NCBI GenBank assembly: GCA_946478655.1
Contig: CAMLDG010000032.1
Span: 1-6,033 of the forward strand
Length of the DNA: 6,033 nt
Origin: an uncultured Nitrosotalea sp.
GTDB lineage: Archaea; Thermoproteota; Nitrososphaeria; Nitrososphaerales; Nitrosopumilaceae
Direction: 5' to 3'
In this document: one piece after another, positions 1 to 5,468 of the stretch
How positions within the stretch are numbered: position 1 is the first letter of the stretch
Layout: each line of letters opens with the position of its first letter
Made by a program: the position numbers and the translations under genes
Notes under the pieces: generated by a model
The model's input: the letters and a program-made list of their open reading frames with translations, nothing else
Told to the model about the DNA's origin: nothing
Database searches by the model: none

Positions 1-225
1 ATCCTTGTTGTATGCACTGGCAATACCTATTGCAAGTAGAGTCGGCCTAACTAGGGACAAGTCAATTTTTTGACCCTCTTGTTTTGAGATAATTTTTTGC
101 GTAAATACCAAAATGTCATTGTCTTTCAATCCACGTCCAGCCTTGGTCTTGAGCAAAATCTCAACCAAGTCATCTCCGGGTCCTACATCTTTTGATAATG
201 CAATAGGAATGATTTGAACTGACAT
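1..225 (-). CDS. cofE: Coenzyme F420-0:L-glutamate ligase (CofE), N-terminal part, cut by the window edge
   Basis: Translation of the minus strand from the ATG at 225 gives 75 residues and stays open to base 1, so the gene continues to the left. The family adds L-glutamate residues to F420-0 with GTP, finishing the cytoplasmic deazaflavin cofactor F420. Seen in the sequence: a start MSVQIIPIALSKDVGPGDDL, then a stretch with NDILVFTQKIISKQEG, which matches the family's N-terminal pattern in which a conserved 'vSK.EG' follows a hydrophobic strand. The catalytic and metal-binding parts lie outside the window. The gene follows the HAD phosphatase on the same strand after 42 bases and has its own TATA-like TTTAAA about 27 bases before the ATG, so it may be both read through from the upstream gene and transcribed as a leaderless message. 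I recognised the family from memory of the motif, without a database search. Confidence 0.85.
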   Translation of the reverse strand, partial: MSVQIIPIALSKDVGPGDDLVEILLKTKAGRGLKDNDILVFTQKIISKQEGQKIDLSLVRPTLLAIGIASAYNKD

Positions 226-249
226 GTATCAGGTCTAATTTTTTGCGGC

Positions 250-255
250 TTTAAA
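250..255 (-). promoter_or_regulatory. Candidate TATA box for cofE
   Basis: TTTAAA on the minus strand is centred about 27 bases upstream of the cofE ATG, the spacing expected for an archaeal leaderless transcript. It lies in the 42-base gap after the HAD gene stop. The motif is short and the region is AT-rich, so chance occurrence is possible. Confidence 0.35.
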
Positions 256-267
256 TGATATCTTGTT

Positions 268-918
268 TTAGGCCATTGTCTGTAACGGTATTTTCAGACC
301 ATAGTGTTTGTTAATCAGTCCAATAAGCTTGGAAAGATCTTTTTCTTCCAGTGTGACAGTTGCAAGCTCCTTTACCATGTCTTGGGCTCTAAATGCGACC
401 CCTAGTCCACAGATATTGAACAGTTTGATATCATTTGCTCCATCCACTACCACTACAATGTTTTCTTTTTTCTCATTCCATTCTTTTATCTTGATGAGAG
501 CAGATTTTGACTTGTCAGAGTCAACCTCAATTGTTACCCCATCAAGTTTTCCATCCTTGAATAACAATTCATTGGAGTAAACCTGGTCAAGACCCAGTTC
601 TTCCTTTAGTCTATCAGTCATTATTGTAAACCCTCCAGATACTGCCATTATCTTCCATCCTGCAGCCTTTAATGCATTACATGCTTCTTTTGCACCAGTC
701 ATTACTTTTAGCGAATCAGAGACTTCCTTGCAAGTCTGATAATCGATTCCACGTAAAAGTTCGATTCTTCGCTTTAATCCCTCCTCCCAATTTATTTTGC
801 CTTCAATTCCTTGTCTTGTTATGGCCCAGATTTCATCTTGTTTGTTAATTTTTTCGGCAAGTATTGGAAGAAATTCTGCATCAAGTAATACACCTTCAAC
901 ATCAAAGATTGCTAACAT
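268..918 (-). CDS. HAD-superfamily phosphatase, SerB/ThrH-like (possible phosphoserine phosphatase)
   Basis: The 216-residue protein has the HAD hydrolase motifs in order. Motif I is FDVEGVLLD, with nucleophile Asp6. Motif II is VSGG with Ser94. A Lys at 136 or 138 probably serves as motif III. Motif IV is DGANDI with Asp159 and Asp163. A cap-like helical segment lies between motifs I and II (about 14-75), as in HAD-IB enzymes such as phosphoserine phosphatase. Members hydrolyse phosphate monoesters through an aspartyl-phosphate, with Mg2+. Two departures from the textbook pattern are visible: the second acidic residue of motif I is Glu8 rather than Asp, and the usual Gly before DG in motif IV is Val. 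Pseudomonas ThrH, an active phosphoserine phosphatase, also carries Glu in motif I, so this need not mean inactivity. cofE follows on the same strand and the four-cysteine gene is divergent. The substrate cannot be fixed from sequence; serine biosynthesis is the default guess. The ATG at 918 fits a TATA-like box near 952. Confidence 0.82.
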   Translation of the reverse strand: MLAIFDVEGVLLDAEFLPILAEKINKQDEIWAITRQGIEGKINWEEGLKRRIELLRGIDYQTCKEVSDSLKVMTGAKEACNALKAAGWKIMAVSGGFTIMTDRLKEELGLDQVYSNELLFKDGKLDGVTIEVDSDKSKSALIKIKEWNEKKENIVVVVDGANDIKLFNICGLGVAFRAQDMVKELATVTLEEKDLSKLIGLINKHYGLKIPLQTMA

Positions 919-945
919 CGGTTTCTTCTTTCAAACCACAAATCA

Positions 946-957
946 GATTATATTAAT
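946..957 (-). promoter_or_regulatory. Candidate TATA box for the HAD phosphatase gene
   Basis: The minus strand reads ATTAATATAATC here, an archaeal TATA-like element centred about 33 bases before the ATG at 918. This predicts a transcript with a leader of only a few bases. It sits back to back with the TATA box of the divergent 1021 gene. Confidence 0.45.
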
Positions 958-989
958 CTTAAGCGATTCTCGGATCTTTCTACCACTAG

Positions 990-998
990 TAATATATT
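990..998 (+). promoter_or_regulatory. Candidate TATA box for the 1021 gene
   Basis: TAATATATT is centred about 27 bases upstream of the ATG at 1021, so transcription is expected to begin at or next to the A of the start codon. No Shine-Dalgarno sequence lies in between, which agrees with a leaderless message. This supports the chosen start. Confidence 0.5.
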
Positions 999-1020
999 CA
1001 AGCTTTCCAAGTTGTAGAAT

Positions 1021-1305
1021 ATGGATGAGCTTCCACACAAATATGAAGTCCCAGTAAAAGTTGTTGCAAAGGCCATCAAGCTGTCAGATCAAACCAAAGA
1101 AGAGCTCAAAGCGTCAGGCATGATGGATGATAAGGGAAAGCTCAAACTCAAAGGTGTGAGTCCAAAGATGCTCAAGCGTATGAAAGAAGAAGCAGTTGAC
1201 TGTCCTGTTTTGAAAAATGAACTTCCATTTATCCAGTGTTTTGTATGTTCTAACTTCCAGAGCAGAGTCTCAGGTAAAGTACTCTGTAAAGGCGATCCAC
1301 TCTAA
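1021..1305 (+). CDS. Small four-cysteine protein of unknown function, probable metal-binding
   Basis: I do not recognise a named family. The 94-residue protein has a basic, lysine-rich first two thirds (about 10-60) with helical character and a compact C-terminal part holding all four cysteines: Cys61, Cys73, Cys76 and Cys89, spaced C-x11-C-x2-C-x12-C. The central CFVC knuckle and the isolated outer cysteines are what a structural zinc site or a small iron-sulfur site would look like; which one cannot be told from sequence. There is no signal peptide or membrane segment, so it should be cytoplasmic. The lysine-rich part (KGKLKLKGVSPKMLKRMKEE) could contact nucleic acid, but that is a guess. 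proS starts 43 bases downstream on the same strand with no convincing promoter of its own, so the two may be cotranscribed. The ATG at 1021 is well placed behind a TATA box, and the stop is TAA. Confidence 0.75.
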   Translation: MDELPHKYEVPVKVVAKAIKLSDQTKEELKASGMMDDKGKLKLKGVSPKMLKRMKEEAVDCPVLKNELPFIQCFVCSNFQSRVSGKVLCKGDPL

Positions 1306-1348
1306 AAAACCAGAAAGCTCATTAGTGCAAGTATAAGAAAGACTGGAA

Positions 1349-2791
1349 TTGAGCAAAGAGATAGGAATTACAGTTAAGAAGAATGAAAATTTTAGCGAGT
1401 GGTATACTCAGATAGTACTAAAGGCACAACTTGCAGATTATGCACCAGTAAAAGGCCTAATTGTACTAAGACCATATGGATATTCCATTTGGGAATCTCT
1501 AAAATCCTCACTTGACCAAAAATTAAAAGCAACTGGACATGAGAATGGTTTTCTTCCGGTTTTGATACCAGAGTCTTTGTTAAGTAAAGAGTCAGATCAC
1601 TTTGCAGGCTTTACTCCCGAAGTCTTTTGGGTCACACATTCTGGTGAAACAGAGATTGGTGACAAGCTTGCATTAAGGCCCACCTCTGAGGCACTTGCGT
1701 ATTCAATGTATTCAAAGTGGATAAAGAGTTGGAGAGACTTGCCACTGAAGATTAATTTTTGGAACACTGCACTAAGGGCAGAGATAAAGGCAACCAAGCC
1801 ATTTTTGAGAACCTCCGAGTTTCTCTGGCAAGAGGGTCATACGGTACATACAACAAAAGAAGAGGCAGAAGCAGAAGTCATGACAATACTTGAAATGTAT
1901 AAAAAAACAGTGGAAGAAGAACTTGCAATTCCTGTAATCACAGGCAAAAAAAGCGAGAAGGAAAAGTTTGTCGGAGCAGTTTACACTACAACTATGGAAT
2001 CAATCATGCCAGATGGCAAGGCACTCCAGATGGGAACATCACACTTTTTGGGTCAAAACTTTTCAAAACCATTTGATGTAAAATTCCTTGACAAGCAAAA
2101 CGTGGAGACATTTGCATGGCAGACATCATGGGGAGTGTCATGGCGTCTAATAGGTGCGCTAATCATGATCCATGGTGACGACAAGGGACTTGTACTGCCT
2201 CCACGAGTTGCACCGATTCAAGTAGTCATTGTTCCGATTTACTATTCTCCAGAAGACATGGAACTTGTACTCAACAAGGCCTCAGAGATAAAACAGACAT
2301 TGGCAAAACACAATCTTCGCATACACATGGATGTAAGAGACGAGGTTACTCCAGGATACAAGTTTCATGATTGGGAGATGAAGGGGGTTCCATTGAGAGT
2401 TGAGATAGGTCCAAAAGATATTGCAAAAGGAAAGATGGTTCTTGTCAGAAGAGACAATCTTAAAAAAACTGATCTTGCATTTGAAAACACAGAAAGCGGA
2501 ATTCTTGCGATGCTAGATGAGATTCAGCAAAATCTCTTTGAGAATGCCAAGAGTCTTTTAAAAGAAAAGACTAGAGAGATAACCGATTTTGAAGAATTCA
2601 AGACAGAGATGGAAAAGGGTGCGTTTCTTTATTCCCCATGGTGTGGACAGACAAAATGTGAAGAAATTATCAAAGAATCAACAGGTGCAGATATCAGAGT
2701 AATTCCATTTGATGCAAAGACACAAGATTCTAAATGCATTGTATGCAAGAATCAAACCAAGATTCATGCAATTTTTGCAAGAAGCTATTAG
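1349..2791 (+). CDS. proS: Prolyl-tRNA synthetase, archaeal/eukaryal type
   Basis: This cytoplasmic class II aminoacyl-tRNA synthetase charges tRNA-Pro using ATP and proline. The 480-residue length fits the archaeal form. Motif 1 lies around 66-80 (GFLPVLIPES). LRPTSE at 109-114 belongs to the proline/ATP site. Motif 2 runs from about 143 to 167 with Arg143, Arg154 and WQEGHTVH. GTSHFLGQNF at 229-238 lines the proline pocket. Motif 3 includes SWRLIGA with Arg266. An anticodon-binding domain follows from about 288 (APIQVVIVPI). The C-terminal zinc-type domain shows Cys432, Cys437, Cys463 and Cys466, and the chain ends in Tyr480, both typical of this subtype. The bacterial INS editing insertion is absent. 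The start is TTG at 1349: an in-frame TAA at 1334-1336 blocks extension, and no ATG occurs before the conserved region, leaving TTG (or the unlikely CTG at 1343). No Shine-Dalgarno sequence is evident. Confidence 0.97.
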   Translation: MSKEIGITVKKNENFSEWYTQIVLKAQLADYAPVKGLIVLRPYGYSIWESLKSSLDQKLKATGHENGFLPVLIPESLLSKESDHFAGFTPEVFWVTHSGETEIGDKLALRPTSEALAYSMYSKWIKSWRDLPLKINFWNTALRAEIKATKPFLRTSEFLWQEGHTVHTTKEEAEAEVMTILEMYKKTVEEELAIPVITGKKSEKEKFVGAVYTTTMESIMPDGKALQMGTSHFLGQNFSKPFDVKFLDKQNVETFAWQTSWGVSWRLIGALIMIHGDDKGLVLPPRVAPIQVVIVPIYYSPEDMELVLNKASEIKQTLAKHNLRIHMDVRDEVTPGYKFHDWEMKGVPLRVEIGPKDIAKGKMVLVRRDNLKKTDLAFENTESGILAMLDEIQQNLFENAKSLLKEKTREITDFEEFKTEMEKGAFLYSPWCGQTKCEEIIKESTGADIRVIPFDAKTQDSKCIVCKNQTKIHAIFARSY

Positions 2792-2849
2792 CAATGACAA
2801 GTGATTTTACAATAGACAGACATTGTACTACAAGCGGATTGTGATGTGA

Positions 2850-3161
2850 TTGTCAGGTTCAAGTCCATACCGTGACAGAATTTACATAATCAAGGATATC
2901 ATTCTCACATTGGTTCAATACGGTGAGCTTAACCAGACAGCTCTTGTGAGCTTTTGTGGATTGAATTTAAAAAAACACAAATCAATATTGACAGAACTTG
3001 AAGCAAATGGCTTGATTCAAAGTGAGGAGAGAAGTATGGGAAAACGCATCATCACAATCTACAAGCCGGCTCCAAAAGGAATTGAGTTTTGTAAGACAAT
3101 TTTGGATCCTTATGAAACACTGTTCCCAAGAAAGAAAAAGAATCCAGATAAAGAAATCTAG
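2850..3161 (+). CDS. Small winged helix-turn-helix DNA-binding protein
   Basis: The 103-residue protein looks like the archaeal single-domain winged-helix regulators (HTH_45-like family, by memory). Seen in order: helix 1 at about 9-24 (RDRIYIIKDIILTLVQYG), helix 2 at 27-37 (LNQTALVSFCG), a putative recognition helix at 40-54 (LKKHKSILTELEANG), a basic wing at 57-73 (RSMGKRIITIYKP), and a final helix from 76 that may aid dimerisation. The tail is lysine-rich. There is no ligand-binding domain, so the signal and target genes are unknown. The start is TTG at 2850; an in-frame TGA directly before it (2847-2849) excludes a longer form, and no ATG occurs early in the frame. A weak TATA-like stretch at 2806-2813 would give a leader of about 13 bases. 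The gene converges on the next one and its TAG shares CTAG with that gene's stop. Confidence 0.8.
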   Translation: MSGSSPYRDRIYIIKDIILTLVQYGELNQTALVSFCGLNLKKHKSILTELEANGLIQSEERSMGKRIITIYKPAPKGIEFCKTILDPYETLFPRKKKNPDKEI

Positions 3162-3541
3162 TCTTGGTCTAGACCATACTGCGATGCAATCTTTTTGTCA
3201 ATCTCATCTTTTTGTTGTAGATATTCTTGGTATTTTTTATTCCAAGACTTTAGAGTCTTGTACTGTCTGATTCCAGTCACCATCCAGCCAGTAGATATAG
3301 CAATAACCAAGCCTAGCAGTATGCTCAATGCTACTCCAAAGTCATATTCACGCTCAAGAACAATGAAAAAGTGATTGTGTGTCAACAAGAAGATTGACAA
3401 TCCTATTGCAAAAGGCGCCAGGATAAAACCGGATATTGAGACTCCTAGGAGAATTCTCCTTAATTCAAGAATTTTTTGTATGAAACTATCCATTAAGTCA
3501 AGTACATCAAGACGAGAGGTTGGCGTCTTGTTTTCACTCAT
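3158..3541 (-). CDS. Two-TM membrane protein of unknown function with a coiled-coil-like tail
   Basis: I do not recognise a family. The 127-residue protein has a polar N-terminal segment (1-27), a first membrane segment at about 30-53 (ILLGVSISGFILAPFAIGLS), a short external loop with EREYD, a second membrane segment at about 68-90 (FGVALSILLGLVIAISTGWM), and a charged helical C-terminus (92-120) rich in Lys, Glu and Gln that could form a coiled coil. Positive charges next to both membrane segments (RR at 28-29; Arg92, Lys95 and Lys98) suggest that both ends are cytoplasmic. It lies 64 bases behind the cupredoxin-like gene on the same strand, with no clear TATA box in between, so they may share a transcript. 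The ATG at 3541 precedes the first helix with no better alternative. A scaffold or regulatory role is possible but unsupported. Confidence 0.7.
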   Translation of the reverse strand: MSENKTPTSRLDVLDLMDSFIQKILELRRILLGVSISGFILAPFAIGLSIFLLTHNHFFIVLEREYDFGVALSILLGLVIAISTGWMVTGIRQYKTLKSWNKKYQEYLQQKDEIDKKIASQYGLDQD

Positions 3542-3605
3542 CTGTAGTTAGCCTTTTCCTGATTCAAATGAAAAGATTTGCTAGAGAACATTTTGACTAT
3601 CAATT

Positions 3606-4097
3606 TTATGGATCCACAGTTAGTGTGCCCTTCATTTCAGGATGTAATGTAGAATAATAAGGAAAGTTTCCTGTCTTGTCAGCTAGGAATTTTATTGTTT
3701 CAGCTTCAAAGTATTTCAGATGTTTTGTATGTACATTAAAGGCATCAATGTTCAGATCCTGGTCTGCACTTGTATCCTTGTCTTCGTTAATCACATGTAA
3801 TGCAACAAGTGTTCCTTGTGGAATGTGAATAACAGGGTCTACATTGGTACTAGTAATTGATTTTTTTCCAGTTTTAGTTGATTGCTCATCATAGTAATAC
3901 CCTTGGTCATTATGAGTTGCCAATATGTAGACGTTGGAGGCTGTTGCAAATACGGGATGGTCTACGTTTACCGGAATTGAAGATGTCCATAAATAATACA
4001 CTCCACCGGCAATAGCAACTGCGATAACTGCAACTGTAATTATCATTCCTTTAGTGATCGGACTAGATTTAGCCTTGTTCTTTTGCTTTTTTACCAC
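3606..4097 (-). CDS. Membrane-anchored cupredoxin-like protein with degenerate copper ligands
   Basis: This 163-residue protein starts with a lysine-rich cytoplasmic end (KKQKNKAK), then one membrane anchor at about 17-37, then an exported domain. Residues 88-162 follow the cupredoxin pattern: IPQGTLVALHVIN, an IDAF strand, the FLADKTGNFPYY strand and a closing HPEMKGTLTV. Cupredoxins use His, Cys, His and Met to bind type 1 copper, the closing loop normally reading YC-x-x-H-P-x-M. Here that loop reads YSTLHPEM, so the Cys position is Ser149, while His152 and Met155 remain. The usual first His appears to be Gln113. A standard blue copper site is therefore not expected; a different metal site (His123 and His126 are nearby) or a structural role are options. 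The start is GTG at 4097, supported by a TATA box centred 26 bases upstream. The gene is divergent from the HtrA-type protease. Confidence 0.8.
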   Translation of the reverse strand: MVKKQKNKAKSSPITKGMIITVAVIAVAIAGGVYYLWTSSIPVNVDHPVFATASNVYILATHNDQGYYYDEQSTKTGKKSITSTNVDPVIHIPQGTLVALHVINEDKDTSADQDLNIDAFNVHTKHLKYFEAETIKFLADKTGNFPYYSTLHPEMKGTLTVDP

Positions 4098-4118
4098 AAT
4101 GAAATCAGTGACTTGTGT

Positions 4119-4127
4119 GTATATTTA
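4119..4127 (-). promoter_or_regulatory. TATA box for the cupredoxin-like gene
   Basis: The minus strand reads TAAATATAC, centred about 26 bases before the GTG at 4097. This predicts a leaderless transcript starting at the start codon and is the main reason for accepting GTG. A palindrome abuts it on the upstream side. Confidence 0.55.
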
Positions 4128-4140
4128 GGTAATGATTACC
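4128..4140. promoter_or_regulatory. Candidate operator: palindrome GGTAAT-G-ATTACC
   Basis: Two perfect 6-base inverted arms around a single G lie immediately upstream of the cupredoxin TATA box, where the archaeal BRE and TFB contact would be. Related half-sites recur in the same intergenic region: AATACC at 4158-4163 and GGTAAT at 4177-4182, the latter followed by ATTATT at 4187-4192. This layout suits a dimeric regulator controlling one or both divergent genes. The regulator is unknown. Confidence 0.4.
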
Positions 4141-4213
4141 AAAGTTTAGCAAAACATAATACCAAAAAGCCAGATGGGTAATTTCGATTATTAACATGGA
4201 ACAATGTATAGCA

Positions 4214-4222
4214 AAATATAAT
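4214..4222 (+). promoter_or_regulatory. Candidate TATA box for the HtrA-type protease gene
   Basis: AAATATAAT is centred about 40 bases before the ATG at 4258, which predicts a leader of roughly 14 bases. It lies inside a 15-base AT palindrome (4213-4227, arms AAAATAT and ATATTTT). Transcription starting near 4244 would exclude the TTG at 4240 as the start codon. Confidence 0.45.
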
Positions 4223-4257
4223 ATTTTGAAGTACAATATTTGGGCAGAGATTTTAAC

Positions 4258-5451
4258 ATGAGAAAACTCGAGATTATACTTATCGGGATAACTATTGTTC
4301 TTGCCGCTACCGTGGCATTACAATTTAGCAACGGACGAACACTAGAGGACATATCGCAGGCAACGGTACAAGGGCCGCCAGGACCACAAGGTCCACCTGG
4401 ACCACAGGGCCCTCCAGGATCAAGCCTTGTAACAACAGATTCTATTCTTACACATATTTTCAAGAATTCAGAAAATTCCGTAGTACAGATAACAAGCAAG
4501 GTATCAAGTGTAGACAATAATTTCATTATCAATGGCCAGCCACTTGAAAGCCAGTCTACAAGGCTAGGGTCAGGCTTTGTGTATGATACAGAAGGTAGAA
4601 TAATTACCAACAATCATGTTGTTGAAGGATCAAAAACAGTAAATGTGTCATTTATTGACGGAAATACATACACTGCCAAAGTTGTAGGAACTGATCCCGG
4701 AAATGACATTGCAGTAATACAGATAATTGATAACTATTCAGACGAGTCCCTTGTTCCGTTAACATTTGGAAATTCGTCAAGTCTTGATGTGGGTCAACAA
4801 GTCATTGCGATAGGTAACCCATTTGGACTAAGTGATACAATGACAACAGGCATAGTAAGCCAGATTGGAAGGCTTCTTCCAAATGACAATACCGCAGGAT
4901 TTTCAATCCCTGACGTAATTCAAGTTGATGCTGCAATCAACCCAGGAAATTCTGGAGGACCACTACTTGACCTGAATGGCCAAGTGGTTGGAATGAATAC
5001 TGCAATCAGCACTAGCACAGGGGACTTTGCAGGAGTTGGATTTGCAGTACCTGCAAATACAATAAGCAGAATAGCTCCTGTCTTGATCAAAAACGGATCA
5101 TACTCTCATCCATATCTTGGCATATCTGGAAGAAGTCTAGACTCTGACATTTCCCTTGCAAACGGACTTGCAAGAAACTTCAAGGGTGTGATAGTTGAAA
5201 GCATAGTCAAGGGAGGACCTGCGGATAAAGCAGGCATAACTCCAGCTACACCAGATCAGAACAACATCTTGCACGGAGGAGACATCATAACTTCAATAGA
5301 TGGACATCCTATCAAGACAATTTACGATGTCATTGCATATCTTGACGAGCAGAAAAATGTAGGAGACAAGGTAATAGTGACAGTATACAGACAAGGAAAA
5401 TCAATGGACTTGACGGCTACACTTGGCGCAAGACCTAATCCATCCTCCTAG
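4258..5451 (+). CDS. Membrane-anchored HtrA/DegP-type serine protease with collagen-like stalk and PDZ domain
   Basis: The family degrades or refolds damaged proteins outside the cytoplasmic membrane. Numbering the 397 residues from the ATG at 4258, there is a signal-anchor at 4-23, then a collagen-like Gly-X-Y run at 39-56 (six triplets). A trypsin-like S1C protease domain follows at about 62-280. The catalytic triad is visible: His120 (TNNHVVEG), Asp150 (GNDIAVI) and Ser232 (NPGNSGGP). A single PDZ domain spans about 284-392, with YLGISG as the likely peptide-binding loop and GGDIITSIDG. The anchor orientation puts the protease outside. Single-PDZ, single-anchor architecture resembles DegS, but the collagen-like stalk is unusual. 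A TTG at 4240 could add six residues; I prefer the ATG because the anchor begins right after it and because of the TATA spacing. The gene is divergent from the cupredoxin-like gene and convergent with the DNA glycosylase gene. Confidence 0.93.
   Translation: MRKLEIILIGITIVLAATVALQFSNGRTLEDISQATVQGPPGPQGPPGPQGPPGSSLVTTDSILTHIFKNSENSVVQITSKVSSVDNNFIINGQPLESQSTRLGSGFVYDTEGRIITNNHVVEGSKTVNVSFIDGNTYTAKVVGTDPGNDIAVIQIIDNYSDESLVPLTFGNSSSLDVGQQVIAIGNPFGLSDTMTTGIVSQIGRLLPNDNTAGFSIPDVIQVDAAINPGNSGGPLLDLNGQVVGMNTAISTSTGDFAGVGFAVPANTISRIAPVLIKNGSYSHPYLGISGRSLDSDISLANGLARNFKGVIVESIVKGGPADKAGITPATPDQNNILHGGDIITSIDGHPIKTIYDVIAYLDEQKNVGDKVIVTVYRQGKSMDLTATLGARPNPSS
4372..4425 (+). repeat. Collagen-like Gly-X-Y coding repeat in the protease gene
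   Basis: Six triplets, GPP-GPQ-GPP-GPQ-GPP-GSS, lie between the membrane anchor and the protease domain. The DNA is only loosely repetitive: the Gly codons are GGG, GGA, GGT, GGA, GGC, GGA and the Pro codons mix CCG, CCA and CCT. It is therefore a protein-level repeat rather than a recent tandem duplication. Confidence 0.9.
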
Positions 5452-5468
5452 TTTTATGTAAAAATATT
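5452..5468. terminator. AT-rich convergent intergenic region, possible two-way terminator
   Basis: Only 17 bases separate the stop codons of the protease and the DNA glycosylase. The plus strand begins with a T4 run and the minus strand reads a T5 run here. Archaeal termination often uses oligo-T tracts without a hairpin, so this could end both transcripts. The tracts are short and no stem-loop is seen. Confidence 0.3.

Noticed and set aside
308..580. Plus-strand open frame inside the HAD phosphatase gene
   Set aside because: It encodes a low-complexity Ser/Phe-rich product typical of an antisense shadow, with no motifs, while the minus strand shows the HAD motifs.
1597..1797. Minus-strand open frame inside proS
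   Set aside because: It lies wholly within the well-conserved synthetase coding region and has no recognisable features.
2849..2864. A tRNA T-arm-like stretch (GGTTCAAGTCC) near the winged-helix gene start
   Set aside because: The flanking bases pair poorly as a T-stem, there is no matching acceptor, D or anticodon arm nearby, and the bases lie within the coding frame of the winged-helix protein.
3022..3270. Plus-strand open frame bridging the winged-helix and two-TM genes
   Set aside because: It overlaps two better-supported genes in other frames and has no coherent domain; it is a shadow.
4240..4257. TTG start adding six residues to the HtrA-type protease
   Set aside because: It lies upstream of the transcript start predicted from the TATA box at 4214-4222, and the ATG at 4258 is directly followed by the signal-anchor. 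It is not fully excluded.
4191..4613. Minus-strand open frame with a Gly-Pro-Cys-rich repeat opposite the protease gene
   Set aside because: It is the complement of the collagen-like run; the plus-strand frame has a full protease catalytic triad and PDZ domain, so this is a shadow.
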